NCBI RefSeq assembly: GCF_002205895.1
Contig: NZ_NJDE01000022.1
Span: forward strand, 1-64,000
From: Saccharibacillus sp. O23
GTDB taxonomy: Bacteria; Bacillota; Bacilli; Paenibacillales; Paenibacillaceae
Direction of reading: 5' to 3'
Length of the DNA: 64,000 nucleotides
The translations under genes and the position numbers were made by a program. Within the stretch, counting starts at the first letter, position 1, and each line of letters opens with the position of its first letter. Shown here in pieces: positions 19,298-30,110 of the stretch. Below the pieces are notes generated by a model. It saw nothing but the letters and a program-made list of their open reading frames with translations. It was not told where the DNA came from and made no database searches.

Positions 19298-20356
19298 CTA
19301 TTCGCTCGCCAATACGATCCGGCGTTCCACGATGTCTCCGCCCGATTGCATCAGTACCCGAAGCGTTTGTCCGGGCCGGTACGATTTGAGCAGCTCGTTC
19401 AGGTCGACGAGCGCCGTAATGCGATGGCCCGCCACGCTGTACAAGACGTCCCCTTCTTGGACGCCGGCCTTCTTGGCTTGTTCCGATTGCACGGTCTTGA
19501 CCGTCAGCGGATCGTCCGAAGGCAGACCGATCGCGGCCGAGAAGCTTTCTTCCAGTTCGAGACCGAGTCCCGCGCGGATCACTTCGCCGTTCTCGAACAA
19601 TTGATGCACGATATACTGGACCGTATCGGCGGGAATCGTGAATCCGGTATTGTCGATGTCGACGGCCGCAAGCTTCATCGAATTGATGCCGATGATCTCG
19701 CCGCGCATGTTCACCAGCGGACCTCCGCTGTTGCCCGGATTGATCGTCGCGTCCGTCTGGATCAGGCGATAACCCGCGCCGGCCGAACGATTAAGTCCGC
19801 TGACGATGCCCAGCGTGGCGGAATTGCGCAGCGACGGCGCGATCGGCGTGCCGATCGCCACGACCTGTTCGCCAACCACGGTCTTTGCGTTGACCGGAAC
19901 GAACTTGGCCGGCTTGAAGCCCGAGACGTTGATGCGAATAAGCGCGATATCGCTGAGCGGATCGCTGTACACTTCGCGCACCTTGTACGACTTGCCTTCG
20001 GAGGTGACGACTTCGATGTTCGTCATCTCGTCGACGACATGCGCGTTCGTCACGATCCAACCGTTCGAACGGATGATGACGCCGGAGCCTTGCGCCAGTT
20101 GGTAACCGTCGTCCGAACCTTCTTCTTCGCCTCCCCATTCGTCCGAATAATCGGACGGGACTCTGCCGATGATGCCGACGACCGAAGGCGATACCTGAGC
20201 GATCACCTGCGGAACCGTTTTGGCCGCCGCCGATGACGTCTTGCCGGTCTGGGCTTGGGCCGCCGCGACTTGCGTTTCCGGGAATAGACCTAACCCTCCG
20301 ATGCCGATTGCTCCTGACAGCAGCACGCATGCCGCTTTTTTTCCCGTTATTTTCAT
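19298..20356 (-). CDS. HtrA/DegP-type serine protease
   Basis: 352 residues. An N-terminal membrane or signal segment (8-24) is followed by an S1C trypsin-like domain with the full triad: His106 in TNAHVVDE, Asp136 in DPLSDIALIRI, Ser210 in NPGNSGGPL. One PDZ domain follows (about 255-345). An acidic linker (72-83, EEEGSDD) precedes the protease domain. This is the layout of Bacillus HtrA/YyxA-type proteases that degrade or refold misfolded proteins outside the membrane. It lacks the long cytoplasmic N-terminus of classical B. subtilis HtrA. ATG at 20354-20356. Pairing with a secreted stalk-domain protein suggests substrate or partner roles, unproven. Confidence 0.9.
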   Translation of the reverse strand: MKITGKKAACVLLSGAIGIGGLGLFPETQVAAAQAQTGKTSSAAAKTVPQVIAQVSPSVVGIIGRVPSDYSDEWGGEEEGSDDGYQLAQGSGVIIRSNGWIVTNAHVVDEMTNIEVVTSEGKSYKVREVYSDPLSDIALIRINVSGFKPAKFVPVNAKTVVGEQVVAIGTPIAPSLRNSATLGIVSGLNRSAGAGYRLIQTDATINPGNSGGPLVNMRGEIIGINSMKLAAVDIDNTGFTIPADTVQYIVHQLFENGEVIRAGLGLELEESFSAAIGLPSDDPLTVKTVQSEQAKKAGVQEGDVLYSVAGHRITALVDLNELLKSYRPGQTLRVLMQSGGDIVERRIVLASE

Positions 20357-20457
20357 ACCGTCGACAACCCTCTTTCTTCGCGTGTCCGGATTCCGGCACA
20401 ATCCACTCCACTGTAACACACAGAGCAAGGAAATCGCCAGCGCCGTCCCTTTTCTTC

Positions 20458-20485
20458 ACTTTATTCCATTTCTTAGGGAAAACAA
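20458..20485 (-). promoter_or_regulatory. Candidate htrA promoter
   Basis: Minus strand: -35 TTGTTT (20480-20485), 16-bp spacer, -10 TAAAGT (20458-20463), about 95 bases before the ATG. Matches are moderate. The 327-base gap 20357-20683 otherwise holds only the uvrA terminator. Confidence 0.4.
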
Positions 20486-20590
20486 AGCCTTTTCCGCCGT
20501 CCTTTTTTTCGGTGCTCCGCGCAGCGGCGAGAAACGGCGAGAATTGGTCGAGAAACGGATGCAGACGGAACGCGCAGCAGAGCGTCCCGC

Positions 20591-20620
20591 AAAAAAAGGC
20601 CGCCCGAACGGCGGCCTTTT
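20591..20620 (-). terminator. Terminator of uvrA
   Basis: Minus strand: stem AAGGCCGCC/GGCGGCCTT (20610-20618 with 20596-20604), GTTCG loop, then a run of T. Confidence 0.92.
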
Positions 20621-20683
20621 ATCGCATCGTTCCCGAAGCTCATGTTCCGGAACCGACGCTTGTTATTTTGTACTTACGATCTT

Positions 20684-23563
20684 TTACTGGCCGGCGGGTT
20701 GATGGTCCGGTTCCAGCTCGCGGCGCGTGCGCTGCGTATCGCGTTCAAGCACGGGAGCCAGATAATAACCGGTGTACGATCCTTCGACCTTCGCGACTTC
20801 TTCCGGCGTGCCTACGGCGACGACTTGCCCGCCGCCGCTGCCGCCTTCCGGTCCCATATCGATCAGGTAGTCGGCGGTCTTGATCACGTCCAGATTATGC
20901 TCGATAACCAGCACGGTATCGCCCGACTCTTCTACCAGACGGTGCAGTACCGTCAACAGCCGATCGATATCGTCGACATGGAGACCCGTCGTCGGTTCGT
21001 CGAGGATGTAGATCGTCTTGCCGGTACTGCGGCGGTGCAGTTCGGAAGCCAGCTTCACGCGCTGCGCTTCGCCGCCCGACAGCGTAGTCGCCGGCTGCCC
21101 CATCTTCACGTAACCCAGACCCACGTCGAGAAGCGTCTGAAGTTTGCGGCTGATCTTCGGCACGTTCTGGAAAAATTCGACCGCATCTTCGATCGTCATC
21201 TCCAGCACGTCGGCGATATTTTTGTTTTTGTATTTGACTTCAAGCGTCTCGCGGTTATAACGCTTGCCTTTGCAGACTTCGCACGGCACATAGATGTCCG
21301 GCAGGAAGTGCATCTCGATCTTGATGATGCCGTCGCCTTTGCAAGCTTCGCAGCGGCCGCCTTTGGTGTTGAAGCTGAAGCGGCCTTTCTGATAACCGCG
21401 CACCTTCGCTTCGTTCGTCGTCGCGAACAGGTCGCGGATATTATCGAACACGCCCGTATACGTCGCCGGGTTGGAACGCGGCGTACGGCCGATCGGCGAC
21501 TGGTCGACGTCGACCACTTTGTCGATATATTCGAGACCGCGAAGTTCTTTGTGCTTGCCGGGCTTGACCCGTGCCCGGTTAAGATCGCGCGCCAGCGTCT
21601 TATGCAGCACTTCGTTGACGAGCGACGATTTGCCGGAACCGGACACGCCGGTTACGGCCGTGAACAATCCGATCGGAATCTTGACGTTGACGTTGCTCAG
21701 GTTGTTCTCCTGCGCTCCGCGGATCTCCAACCAACGATCTCCCGGCTCGCGCCGGTTCAACGGAACGGGGATGAAACGGCGGCCGCTCAAATATTGGCCC
21801 GTCAGCGAGTCCGGATTGTCCATGATCTCCTGCGGCGTGCCCTGCGCGATAATCTGCCCGCCGTGCGCGCCGGCGCCCGGTCCGATATCGATGATATAGT
21901 CGCAGGCCATCATCGTATCTTCGTCGTGCTCGACGACGATCAGCGTATTGCCGAGGTCGCGCATATGCGCCAATGTCTTGATCAGACGATCGTTATCGCG
22001 CTGATGCAGCCCGATACTCGGTTCGTCGAGGATATACAGCACGCCCATCAAGCTCGAACCGATCTGGGTCGCCAGACGGATCCGCTGCGCTTCGCCGCCC
22101 GATAACGTGCCGGCCGCGCGGCTCATGGTCAGATACGTCAGACCGACGTTTTCGAGGAAACCCAGACGGCTGCATACTTCTTTGAGGATCAGATTCGCGA
22201 TGGAACGATCTTTCTCGGTCAGCTCCAGCTTGTCGAAAAATTCGGACGCTTTGGAGATCGACAGATCGGTCACGTAAGCGATATTCTCGCCGCCTACCGT
22301 TACCGCGAGCACTTCGCGTTTCAGACGTTTGCCTTTGCACGTGCCGCAAGGCTTGGTGCCCATGAACCCTTCGATATACTCGCGCATGCTTTCCGACGAA
22401 GTATCGCGGTAGCGGCGCTCCAAGTTCGGAATGATCCCTTCGAACGCAACCGTCACTTCTTTGCTGCGTCCGAAGTCGCCTTCGTAACGGAAATGGACTT
22501 TCTGTCCGTCGCTGCCGTACAGGATCTTGTTCTTCTGTTCTTGGCTCAGTTCGGAGACCGGCACGTTCGTCGGAATGCCGTAATGTTCGCAGACCGCGGC
22601 CAGAAACTGCGGATAATAGTTCGACAGTCCGCCGCTCCATGCGGTGAACGCGCCGTCTTCGATCGTCTTGCGCTCGTCCGGAACCAGCAGATCGGGATCG
22701 ACGACCATCTTATGGCCGAGACCGTCGCAATCCGGGCAGGCGCCGAACGGGCTGTTGAACGAGAACATGCGAGGGGACAGCTCGTCCATGCTGAATCCGC
22801 AGATCGGGCAGGCGAAATTCGAGCTGAAACGCAGTTCTTCCTGCCCCATGATGTCGACCAGCAGTTGGCCGCCGGACAGCTTCAGCGCCGTTTCGATAGA
22901 ATCGGCCAGACGCGTCTGCACGTCTTCCTTGATCACGATCCGGTCGACGACGATCTCGATGGTGTGCTTTTTGTTTTTCTCCAGCTCGATCGTCTCCGAC
23001 AGATCGCGAAGTTCGCCGTCCACGCGAACGCGGACGAAGCCCTGCTTCGAGATCTCGTTGAACAGGCTTTTATGCTCGCCCTTCTTGCCCGAGACGACGG
23101 GAGCGAGAATCTGCAGCCGGGTCTTCTCGGGGAACTGCATGATTCGGTCGACCATCTGCTCGACCGTCTGCGAGGTGATCTCCACGCCGTGATCCGGGCA
23201 GTGCGGCTTGCCGATCCGCGCGAACAACAGCCGCAGGTAGTCATAAATCTCGGTCACGGTTCCGACGGTCGAACGCGGGTTGCGGCTCGTCGTCTTCTGG
23301 TCGATCGAGATGGCGGGAGACAGTCCGTCGATCGAATCGACGTCCGGCTTCTCCATCTGCCCGAGAAACTGGCGCGCGTAAGCGGACAACGATTCGACGT
23401 AACGGCGCTGTCCTTCGGCGTAGATGGTATCGAACGCGAGCGACGATTTGCCCGAGCCGCTGAGGCCCGTCAGGACGACGAACCGATCCCGGGGAATGGT
23501 TACGTCAATGTTTTTCAAGTTGTGTGCTCTGGCACCTTTGATTACGATATTTTCGCTTGCCAC
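20684..23563 (-). CDS. uvrA: Excinuclease ABC subunit A
   Basis: Damage-recognition ATPase of nucleotide excision repair; works as a dimer with UvrB. 959 residues, usual length. Two ABC ATPase halves: Walker [10 protein letters not shown] at residues 33-41 and GVSGSGKSS in the second half, signature LSGGEAQRI and LSGGEAQRV, and zinc-binding cysteine sets (CPICG...CPDC; CGTCKGK; CEACKGD...CEVCKGK). I start at GTG 23561-23563, since GGAGG is 9 bases upstream; an in-frame TTG three codons earlier would abut the ribosome site. Downstream of uvrB, but 390 bases away with a structured repeat between. Confidence 0.97.
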   Translation of the reverse strand: MASENIVIKGARAHNLKNIDVTIPRDRFVVLTGLSGSGKSSLAFDTIYAEGQRRYVESLSAYARQFLGQMEKPDVDSIDGLSPAISIDQKTTSRNPRSTVGTVTEIYDYLRLLFARIGKPHCPDHGVEITSQTVEQMVDRIMQFPEKTRLQILAPVVSGKKGEHKSLFNEISKQGFVRVRVDGELRDLSETIELEKNKKHTIEIVVDRIVIKEDVQTRLADSIETALKLSGGQLLVDIMGQEELRFSSNFACPICGFSMDELSPRMFSFNSPFGACPDCDGLGHKMVVDPDLLVPDERKTIEDGAFTAWSGGLSNYYPQFLAAVCEHYGIPTNVPVSELSQEQKNKILYGSDGQKVHFRYEGDFGRSKEVTVAFEGIIPNLERRYRDTSSESMREYIEGFMGTKPCGTCKGKRLKREVLAVTVGGENIAYVTDLSISKASEFFDKLELTEKDRSIANLILKEVCSRLGFLENVGLTYLTMSRAAGTLSGGEAQRIRLATQIGSSLMGVLYILDEPSIGLHQRDNDRLIKTLAHMRDLGNTLIVVEHDEDTMMACDYIIDIGPGAGAHGGQIIAQGTPQEIMDNPDSLTGQYLSGRRFIPVPLNRREPGDRWLEIRGAQENNLSNVNVKIPIGLFTAVTGVSGSGKSSLVNEVLHKTLARDLNRARVKPGKHKELRGLEYIDKVVDVDQSPIGRTPRSNPATYTGVFDNIRDLFATTNEAKVRGYQKGRFSFNTKGGRCEACKGDGIIKIEMHFLPDIYVPCEVCKGKRYNRETLEVKYKNKNIADVLEMTIEDAVEFFQNVPKISRKLQTLLDVGLGYVKMGQPATTLSGGEAQRVKLASELHRRSTGKTIYILDEPTTGLHVDDIDRLLTVLHRLVEESGDTVLVIEHNLDVIKTADYLIDMGPEGGSGGGQVVAVGTPEEVAKVEGSYTGYYLAPVLERDTQRTRRELEPDHQPAGQ

Positions 23564-23678
23564 CGGCCTCAACCTCCACTTAAATCATTCTGGGCAATTT
23601 TTGCGTCGAACGGCTGCTTCATGAAAAAAACCGATCCTCGTTACCGTCAGCCGGAACTCGGGAGACGCCTCGGGTCCG

Positions 23679-23793
23679 GCAGGTTCCTTACGATCGCGTG
23701 TTGAATTCGGATTTCCGGATTGGACTCTCAAGGGAAGAAATCCGAATTCAAAGGCGAACGCTTCGCTTCTTCAGGAACCTGCTTCCCCCTCGG
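23679..23793 (+). repeat. Structured dispersed repeat, copy A
   Basis: Outer stem GCAGGTTCCT (23679-23688) with AGGAACCTGC (23773-23782). Inner perfect 15-bp stem TTGAATTCGGATTTC (23701-23715) with 23737-23751, 21-base loop. Conserved blocks shared with the copies at 57690 and 61535: GATCGC before the inner stem, CAAAGGCGAACGCT after it, a C-rich CCCTCGG tail after the outer stem. Lies in the uvrB-uvrA spacer (23564-23953), which contains no gene. Confidence 0.75.
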
Positions 23794-23953
23794 CTGCCGT
23801 CCGTCGTTCGCTCACGTTAAACAAGGCGTTTTTTTCTTGAAACTCATTCGCGAAAAATTGCTTTGCGGCTAAAAAAGATCGCGTCCGCTCTTCGGCGGAC
23901 GCTATATGACTGAATATAAGATCAAATCATCAAGGATAAAACGGGAGTCGGGG

Positions 23954-25948
23954 TCAGTCGGCCGCTTTCAATTCCAGCAGGGCGTCGCGAAGTTCGGCGG
24001 CGCGTTCGAAATTGAGGTTTTTGGCGGCGTCTTTCATTTCTTTTTCGATGCGGATCGCCATTTTCTCGCGTTCCTTCTTCGTCATCTTGCCGTCGAAACC
24101 GGAGAGGAAGTCGGAACCGCCTTCGGCGGCTTTGGTCGCTTCGATGACGTCACGCACTTTCTTCTTGATGGTCTGCGGCGTGATGCCGTGCTGCTCGTTG
24201 TAGGCCATCTGGATCGAGCGGCGGCGTTCGGTTTCCTTGATCGCCTTGTCCATGGACTCGGTGATCTTGTCGGCGTACATGATGACGCGGCCTTCGGAGT
24301 TCCGCGCCGCCCGGCCGATCGTCTGGATCAGCGAGCGTTCGGAACGCAGGAAGCCTTCTTTGTCGGCGTCCAGAATCGTTACCAGCGAGACTTCCGGCAG
24401 GTCGAGACCTTCGCGCAGCAGGTTGATGCCGACGAGCACGTGGAATACGCCGAGCCGCAGGTCGCGCAGGATCGCGATCCGCTCCAGCGTCTTGATGTCC
24501 GAATGCAGATAACGGACCTTGATGCCGACTTCCTTCAGATAGTCGGTCAGATCTTCGGCCATCTTCTTGGTGAGCGTGGTGACGAGCACGCGCTCGTCGC
24601 GTTCGATGCGCGTGCGGATCTCGCCGATCAGGTCGTCGATCTGTCCGTCGGTCTTGCGGATATCGATGATCGGATCGAGCAATCCGGTCGGACGGATGAT
24701 CTGTTCCACCATCGTCGGGCAGTGTTCGATCTCGTAAGGTCCCGGCGTCGCCGAAACGTAGATCAACTGATTGGCTTTCTCTTCGAATTCCTCGAACTTC
24801 AGCGGCCGGTTGTCGAGCGCCGAAGGCAGGCGGAAACCGTAATCGACCAGCACGTTCTTGCGCGCTTGGTCGCCATTGTACATGGCGCGGATCTGCGGCA
24901 GCGTGACGTGCGACTCGTCGATCACGACCAGCATGTCGTCCGGGAAATAATCCATCAGCGTATACGGCGTCGCGCCGCGTTCGCGGAAAGTCAACGGTCC
25001 GGAATAGTTCTCGATGCCGGAACAGAAACCGACTTCTTTCATCATCTCGATGTCGTAGCGCGTCCGCTGCTCCAGACGCTGCGCTTCGAGCAGCTTGCCT
25101 TGTTCTTTGAATACCGCGAGACGTTCTTCCAGTTCCCGTTCGATGTTCTCGATCGCGACCCGCATCTTCTCTTCGCGGGTGACGAAGTGGGACGCCGGGA
25201 AGATCGCGACATGTTCGCGTTCGCCGATGATCTCGCCGGTCAGCACGTTGATCTCGCTGATCCGTTCGATCTCGTCGCCGAACAGTTCGACGCGGATCGC
25301 ATGTTCTTCGCGCGAAGCGGGGAAAATCTCGACGACGTCTCCCCGCACCCGGAACGTGCCGCGCACGAAGTTGATGTCGTTGCGCTGATACTGGATATCG
25401 ACCAGACGCGACAGAATGCTCTGGCGCGACTTCTCCATGCCGACGCGCAGCGACAGCAGCAGGTTGCCGTACTCTTCCGGCGAACCGAGGCCGTAGATGC
25501 AGGACACGCTCGCCACGATCACGACGTCGCGACGCTCGAACAGCGAGCTGGTCGCGGAGTGGCGCAGCCGGTCGATCTCTTCGTTGATGCTGGAATCTTT
25601 CTCGATGTACGTATCCGAAGAAGGAACATAAGCTTCCGGCTGGAAATAGTCATAGTAGCTGACGAAATAATCGACGGAATTGTTCGGCAGGAACTCTTTG
25701 AATTCGCTGGCGAGCTGGGCCGCCAACGTCTTGTTGTGGGCGATGACGAGCGTAGGACGGTTCAACTTCGCGATCGTCTGCGCGATGGTGAACGTCTTGC
25801 CCGTTCCGGTCGCCCCGAGCAGCGTCTGGTGTCTCTTGCCCGCCAGCACGCCGTCGACCAGTTCTTCGATCGCGCCGGGTTGGTCGCCCTGCGGCGAGAA
25901 TTCCGAGACGATCTCGAACGGCTTGTTACTGATTACAATATCGCTCAT
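23954..25948 (-). CDS. uvrB: Excinuclease ABC subunit B
   Basis: DNA damage-verification helicase-like subunit that is handed DNA by UvrA and recruits UvrC. 664 residues. Walker [10 protein letters not shown] (44-52), the beta-hairpin [12 protein letters not shown], helicase motifs including [13 protein letters not shown] sequence ([12 protein letters not shown]), and the C-terminal UVR motif ([14 protein letters not shown]). I start at the ATG at 25946-25948, which gives the standard N-terminus; the open frame extends 40 codons upstream without conservation. A LexA-like site and a good promoter lie about 300 bases upstream, so the leader is unusually long. Confidence 0.97.
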   Translation of the reverse strand: MSDIVISNKPFEIVSEFSPQGDQPGAIEELVDGVLAGKRHQTLLGATGTGKTFTIAQTIAKLNRPTLVIAHNKTLAAQLASEFKEFLPNNSVDYFVSYYDYFQPEAYVPSSDTYIEKDSSINEEIDRLRHSATSSLFERRDVVIVASVSCIYGLGSPEEYGNLLLSLRVGMEKSRQSILSRLVDIQYQRNDINFVRGTFRVRGDVVEIFPASREEHAIRVELFGDEIERISEINVLTGEIIGEREHVAIFPASHFVTREEKMRVAIENIERELEERLAVFKEQGKLLEAQRLEQRTRYDIEMMKEVGFCSGIENYSGPLTFRERGATPYTLMDYFPDDMLVVIDESHVTLPQIRAMYNGDQARKNVLVDYGFRLPSALDNRPLKFEEFEEKANQLIYVSATPGPYEIEHCPTMVEQIIRPTGLLDPIIDIRKTDGQIDDLIGEIRTRIERDERVLVTTLTKKMAEDLTDYLKEVGIKVRYLHSDIKTLERIAILRDLRLGVFHVLVGINLLREGLDLPEVSLVTILDADKEGFLRSERSLIQTIGRAARNSEGRVIMYADKITESMDKAIKETERRRSIQMAYNEQHGITPQTIKKKVRDVIEATKAAEGGSDFLSGFDGKMTKKEREKMAIRIEKEMKDAAKNLNFERAAELRDALLELKAAD

Positions 25949-26238
25949 TGGCCCTATTTCACCCTCATCGTTTGAAATGATAGTATTTGAAGCAAAGAAT
26001 ACGAAAAAAGCCGGCGTATCGCTTTCGTTTGACACGCCGTCCATCTGCTTTATATTGTTACATAACCACATTCTTTCGCGCTCCTAACGAACCTTGTCGG
26101 CGCGAAGCGGATTTCGGGCTTCGGAAACGGCGGATATTCGATCCTGCCGCGAACAAAAAACGTTGCGGATCATTCTCCGAACGTCGACTTCGAAGCGTCG
26201 GAGAAAGCTTTGATTTGCTCTCCGAACCGCCTCTGATA

Positions 26239-26252
26239 AGAATACGTGTTCC
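26239..26252 (-). promoter_or_regulatory. LexA (DinR)-like operator for uvrB
   Basis: Minus strand GGAACACGTATTCT, close to the Bacillus SOS box CGAAC-N4-GTTYG in spacing and central ACGT, with changes in one half-site. It begins about 6 bases downstream of the -10 box of the promoter at 26258-26286, a position where a repressor would block initiation. uvrBA is a known SOS operon in B. subtilis. Confidence 0.55.
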
Positions 26253-26257
26253 CGTTC

Positions 26258-26286
26258 AGTATACTCTTTTTCCCTAACCGTTGCAA
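26258..26286 (-). promoter_or_regulatory. Probable uvrB promoter
   Basis: Minus strand: -35 TTGCAA (26281-26286), 17-bp spacer, -10 TATACT (26258-26263). The uvrB ATG is about 300 bases away, so the gap 25949-26257 would be untranslated leader. It holds an inverted repeat TTCTCCGA/TCGGAGAA near 26173-26205 and no gene. Confidence 0.7.
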
Positions 26287-26344
26287 TTATTTATGAAAAA
26301 GAACGACCTTATTTCAAGCTTTTGCCGCAGAGAGGAACAAACGC

Positions 26345-27124
26345 ATGGACATCACTACGATCATCGGAATCATTGCCGGATTTGCCGCTTTGATCGGCGG
26401 CTTTTTGTGGGAAGGCGGGCAGGCGGGCGGACTTCTGCAAGGCGCCGCGGCGCTGATCGTTTTCGGAGGAACGGCGGCGGCCGTCGTCATCAGTTTTCCG
26501 TGGAAACGGCTCAAGACGCTGCCCGAAGCGCTGAAACTGGCTTTCGGCTCCCGTCCTCTGCACGCGCGGGAACTGATCGAAGATCTGGCCGGCCTGTCTT
26601 CCACCGCTCGCCGTTCGGGCATGCTGGCGCTGGAGAAGAACGCGGAGAATCACGAAGATCCTTTTATGCGCGAAGGATTGGGATTGATCGTCGACGGCGG
26701 CGATCCGCCGCTGATCCGTCAGATCCTCGAACTCGAGATCGACAAGAAGCAGGAGAAGTTCGACGGTTACGCCAAAATTTTCGAATCGGCCGGCGGTTAC
26801 GCGCCGACGATGGGAATCATCGGAACGGTCATGGGCTTGATCCGCGTGCTGGGCAGCCTGACCGAACCGGCCAACCTCGGCTCGTCGATCGCGGTCGCTT
26901 TTATCGCTACCCTCTACGGGGTCGCGAGCGCCAACTTGATCTTCCTGCCGATCGCATCCAAGATCCGCGCGCGCGGAGAAGAGGAGGTCCAAGTCATGGA
27001 GATGATGCTTGAAGGGCTGCTATCCGTCCAGAACGCGGAGAATCCGAACCTGCTGCGGAAAAAGCTGTCGACGTATCTCGAAGACGACGACGAGATCCGC
27101 ACGGACGGAGCTGAGCCGCGATGA
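26345..27124 (+). CDS. motA: Flagellar motor stator protein MotA/MotP
   Basis: Ion-channel subunit of the flagellar stator, which converts ion flow into rotor torque. 259 residues with four membrane helices: 3-20, 33-50, then a cytoplasmic loop with charged residues (about 60-145), and TM3/TM4 (about 150-172 with GYAPTMGIIGTVMGLI, and 183-205). The conserved Pro/Gly pattern around TM3 and the PxxxK toward the C-terminus fit MotA. ATG with AGAGGAA upstream. Overlaps motB by ATGA. Whether it uses protons (MotA) or sodium (MotP) is not clear from residues I can judge. Confidence 0.93.
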   Translation: MDITTIIGIIAGFAALIGGFLWEGGQAGGLLQGAAALIVFGGTAAAVVISFPWKRLKTLPEALKLAFGSRPLHARELIEDLAGLSSTARRSGMLALEKNAENHEDPFMREGLGLIVDGGDPPLIRQILELEIDKKQEKFDGYAKIFESAGGYAPTMGIIGTVMGLIRVLGSLTEPANLGSSIAVAFIATLYGVASANLIFLPIASKIRARGEEEVQVMEMMLEGLLSVQNAENPNLLRKKLSTYLEDDDEIRTDGAEPR

Positions 27125-27960
27125 GCAGACGGCGCAGACGCAAACAAGGCCCGTCGCACCAGCAGGAGCGTTGGTTGATCACCTATGCCGACCTGCTCAC
27201 GCTGCTGCTGATCTTCTTCGTGATCATGTACGGGGTCAGCACCATCGACGCCGATAAATACAAAGCCGTCACGTCTTCGCTGCAAACGACGTTCAAAGCG
27301 GGCAGCGGCATTCTGGACGGCGGCCCCAAGATCACCGGAGAAAGCGGCCAACAGATTCCCGGGACGGAAGGCCAAGACGAAGGCGGAGCGGCGGGCGACC
27401 AAGAAGAAGATTCGACCGGCAAAACGCCGGACGCTCAAGAGCCGCCGAGCGAACGCGAACTGCAATTCCGCGAGCAGGAACGCCAATTGAACGCTTTTCT
27501 TCAGACGATTCAATCTTACGTGACGGACAACAAACTTCAGGATCAGATTTTCGTGGCCGACAAACCTCAAGGGATCTCGATCACGCTGAGCGACCGTTTC
27601 CTGTTCGACGTCGGACGCGCCGATCTCAAAAGCGGAGCCGCGGGCGTGCTGGACCGGCTCTCTTCGCTGTTCGGCACCGTAGACGCGACGATCAGCATCG
27701 AAGGCCATACGGACAATCAACCGATCACCGGCGGCCGTTATGCCGACAACTGGGAACTGTCCGGCGCCCGCGCGCTGTCCGTGCTGCGTTATTTCATCGA
27801 TACGCGCGGCTTGTCGGCTTCCAAGTTCCAATACGCCGGATACGCGGATACGCGCCCGGTCGGCGATAACTCTACCGCGGAGGGACGTCAGCGCAACCGG
27901 CGGGTCGAGATCACCGTGCTGCGCCAGCTTCAAGCCGATTCGACCGTTCAGACGCCTTGA
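27121..27960 (+). CDS. motB: Flagellar motor stator protein MotB/MotS
   Basis: Stator partner of MotA; plugs and opens the channel and anchors it to peptidoglycan. 279 residues: basic N-terminus, one membrane helix (about 19-40, ITYADLLTLLLIFFVIMYG) containing the ion-binding Asp24, a low-complexity acidic linker (about 65-110), and an OmpA-like peptidoglycan-binding domain (about 145-270, with GHTDNQP and ERQRNRRVEI-type residues, here GRQRNRRVEI). Translationally coupled to motA. Ends before a long hairpin that separates it from the convergent chemoreceptor gene. Confidence 0.93.
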   Translation: MSRRRRRKQGPSHQQERWLITYADLLTLLLIFFVIMYGVSTIDADKYKAVTSSLQTTFKAGSGILDGGPKITGESGQQIPGTEGQDEGGAAGDQEEDSTGKTPDAQEPPSERELQFREQERQLNAFLQTIQSYVTDNKLQDQIFVADKPQGISITLSDRFLFDVGRADLKSGAAGVLDRLSSLFGTVDATISIEGHTDNQPITGGRYADNWELSGARALSVLRYFIDTRGLSASKFQYAGYADTRPVGDNSTAEGRQRNRRVEITVLRQLQADSTVQTP

Positions 27961-28036
27961 AGCGTCGCGGCCTCGCCGGTGCGTTTGTCTGCCGCGCTCG
28001 ACGCTTTCTTTGCTTGCGGGCGGCTTTGCCCAAATC

Positions 28037-28086
28037 GAAAAGCCCGAAAACAAAAGCCGCAAGCGGTCTTTGTTTTCGGGCTTTTC
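28037..28086. terminator. Long hairpin between motB and the chemoreceptor gene
   Basis: Perfect 18-bp stem (28037-28054 with 28069-28086) plus an inner CCGC/GCGG pair in the 14-base loop, giving a nearly continuous 50-base hairpin. It contains T-rich and A-rich segments so could end transcripts from both converging genes. Confidence 0.8.
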
Positions 28087-28176
28087 GCGTATTTCGTGTC
28101 AGGGCGTTTTCTCAAATCTCGTACTCGTTTAAACTTTCAGATTCCGCCGATATCCGGAAACATCGGGCACGTTTGC

Positions 28177-29991
28177 TTAAGCGACCGGGTTCAATCCGTT
28201 CGATTCCGCGGATTCTTCGGCTCCGCCCGCTTCGATTTCTTGCGCCGATTCCTCGTTCGCTACGGCCGAATCAACAGCGCTCGCATGCTCCAAAGTAAAC
28301 CGCGCCAGCGTATGCTGAAGCTCTTCAGCCATACGCGACAGGAACAAGGCGGAACTCTGCACTTCCTCCATCGTCGAGAGCTGTTCTTCGCCGGCCGCGC
28401 TGACTTCTTCGATACCGGCCGCGCCCTGTTGGGCGATCGAACTGGCTTCGCGCATGGCGTCCGCGATCTGCGCGGTTTGTTCCATCAGCAGCCCGATCAA
28501 TTGGCCGGCTTCGGACGTCTCGCCGCGCACTTCGGATACCGAACTGCGAATCTGGCCGAATACCTGCGAGATGGCTTGGCCGCTCTCCACGCCCAGCTTC
28601 ACCCGCTCGGCCCCGTCATTCAACGAGTCGACCGCCGCTTCCGATTCTTCGCGGATCGCGGCGATAATCTCGCTGATCGTCCGCGTCGATTCCGCCGAGC
28701 TTTCCGCCAGCTTGCGGATCTCTTGAGCCACTACGGCAAAGCCCCGACCCGATTCTCCTGCGCGGGCCGCTTCGATCGAAGCGTTCAGCGACAGCAGATT
28801 CGTCTGTTTGGTCACCTGCTCGATCAGCACCGCGGCGGCTCCGATCTCTTCGGAGCGGCGGCGCAGCTTCGTCACGACGCCGAGCGCGTGCGCGACGCTG
28901 CCGTCGATACCGTTCATCCGTTCGATCGTCTTGCGGACTTCTTCGCTGCCCAATTCGGCCGCCGCGTTCGCGCCTTCGACGGAACTTGCGATCTGATCGC
29001 CCGTACTGCCCAGACGACGCATATTGCCTTCCATCTCGTCCACGAACACGCTGACGTCCGCGATCGCTTTGGCCTGCCGTTCGAAGCCTGCGGACAGTTC
29101 CGACGAAGACGTGGCGATATGGCCGGCCGCTCCGGTCGTCTGCTCCGCGCTGGCCGCGAGCTGCTCCGACGAAGCGGACAGCGTTACGGCGCTCTCGTCG
29201 ACTTTGCGGATCATCTCGCGCAGGCCTTCGATCATCTCGTTGAACGACAGCGTCACCTGCCCGATCTCGTCGCGGAACAAATAGGTGCCCTGCACGCTCA
29301 AGTCTCCGCCCGCGGCGCGCTTCATCATCTGCTGCATCCGGCGCAGCGGATTCGAGACCAGACGCGAGATTAACAGGCCGAAGCCCGCGATCAGCACGAT
29401 GCCGACGCCGATGCAGATCAGGATCAGCATCGAGGAAGTGCGCGCCATTTCGAGCGAAGCCGCATTATTGGTTTGCGCTTCTCTGAGCAGCTGCGAATTG
29501 AGTTTATCGACGACGGCGTTGACCTTGACGCGGATCGGCTGAAGTTCCGTGCCGAATTTCGCGTAAGCGTCGTTTTTCAGATTGCGGTTCGCCAGATCGA
29601 CGACCCGGGAACGCACGTTGAAATAATCGGGCGTCAGTTTGTTATATTCATCGTACAGCGCTTGAGCTTCCGCACTGAGCGAAATCTTCTCTAACTCGGA
29701 ATAAGCCATCGCGTTGCGCGCGGTGCGATCGCTGATATCCATCGACAGGTCCTGCCCGGCTTTGAAATCGGTCGTCAACATCATCTCCATGACATCGGCT
29801 TCGATCGCGCTGTTGTTCGAGCTGACTTGGGAGATCGCGTTCAACGATCTCAAGTTGTTGCGATACATCTCGTCCGACGCGCCCGCCATCTCTTTCATCG
29901 TGGCAAAACCCGTATAACCGACAGCCAACAACAGGACTCCTGACAGCAGAGTCAGCAATAAAATCTTCGTTTTGACTTTGAAGTTTCTCAT
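28177..29991 (-). CDS. Methyl-accepting chemotaxis protein
   Basis: Transmembrane chemoreceptor feeding the CheA-CheY pathway. 604 residues: TM1 (8-30), an all-helical extracellular four-helix-bundle sensor (about 31-190), TM2 (about 193-215), HAMP (about 216-270), and the cytoplasmic signalling coiled coil whose hairpin tip reads [16 protein letters not shown]. No PAS, Cache or metal-binding motif in the sensor, so the ligand is unknown. A Glu/Ala-rich tail follows the signalling domain and lacks an NWETF-type CheR pentapeptide. ATG with GGAGG 10 bases upstream. Convergent with motAB. Confidence 0.93.
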   Translation of the reverse strand: MRNFKVKTKILLLTLLSGVLLLAVGYTGFATMKEMAGASDEMYRNNLRSLNAISQVSSNNSAIEADVMEMMLTTDFKAGQDLSMDISDRTARNAMAYSELEKISLSAEAQALYDEYNKLTPDYFNVRSRVVDLANRNLKNDAYAKFGTELQPIRVKVNAVVDKLNSQLLREAQTNNAASLEMARTSSMLILICIGVGIVLIAGFGLLISRLVSNPLRRMQQMMKRAAGGDLSVQGTYLFRDEIGQVTLSFNEMIEGLREMIRKVDESAVTLSASSEQLAASAEQTTGAAGHIATSSSELSAGFERQAKAIADVSVFVDEMEGNMRRLGSTGDQIASSVEGANAAAELGSEEVRKTIERMNGIDGSVAHALGVVTKLRRRSEEIGAAAVLIEQVTKQTNLLSLNASIEAARAGESGRGFAVVAQEIRKLAESSAESTRTISEIIAAIREESEAAVDSLNDGAERVKLGVESGQAISQVFGQIRSSVSEVRGETSEAGQLIGLLMEQTAQIADAMREASSIAQQGAAGIEEVSAAGEEQLSTMEEVQSSALFLSRMAEELQHTLARFTLEHASAVDSAVANEESAQEIEAGGAEESAESNGLNPVA

Positions 29992-30082
29992 GTGGGCATC
30001 GCCTCCTCGGCTAGTCTAAAAGTCTCCCTGCCTGCTTGGGTTTCTCTATTTTATCAGCTTCCCGTAAATTCTGTGCATATCT

Positions 30083-30110
30083 TTTATGAAAAAAGTCCGA
30101 TATTTTTCAA
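30083..30110 (-). promoter_or_regulatory. Candidate chemoreceptor promoter
   Basis: Minus strand: -35 TTGAAA (30105-30110), 16-bp spacer, -10 CATAAA (30083-30088), about 90 bases before the ATG. No clear SigD (flagellar) promoter was seen. The rest of the 29992-30282 gap is empty. Confidence 0.4.
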
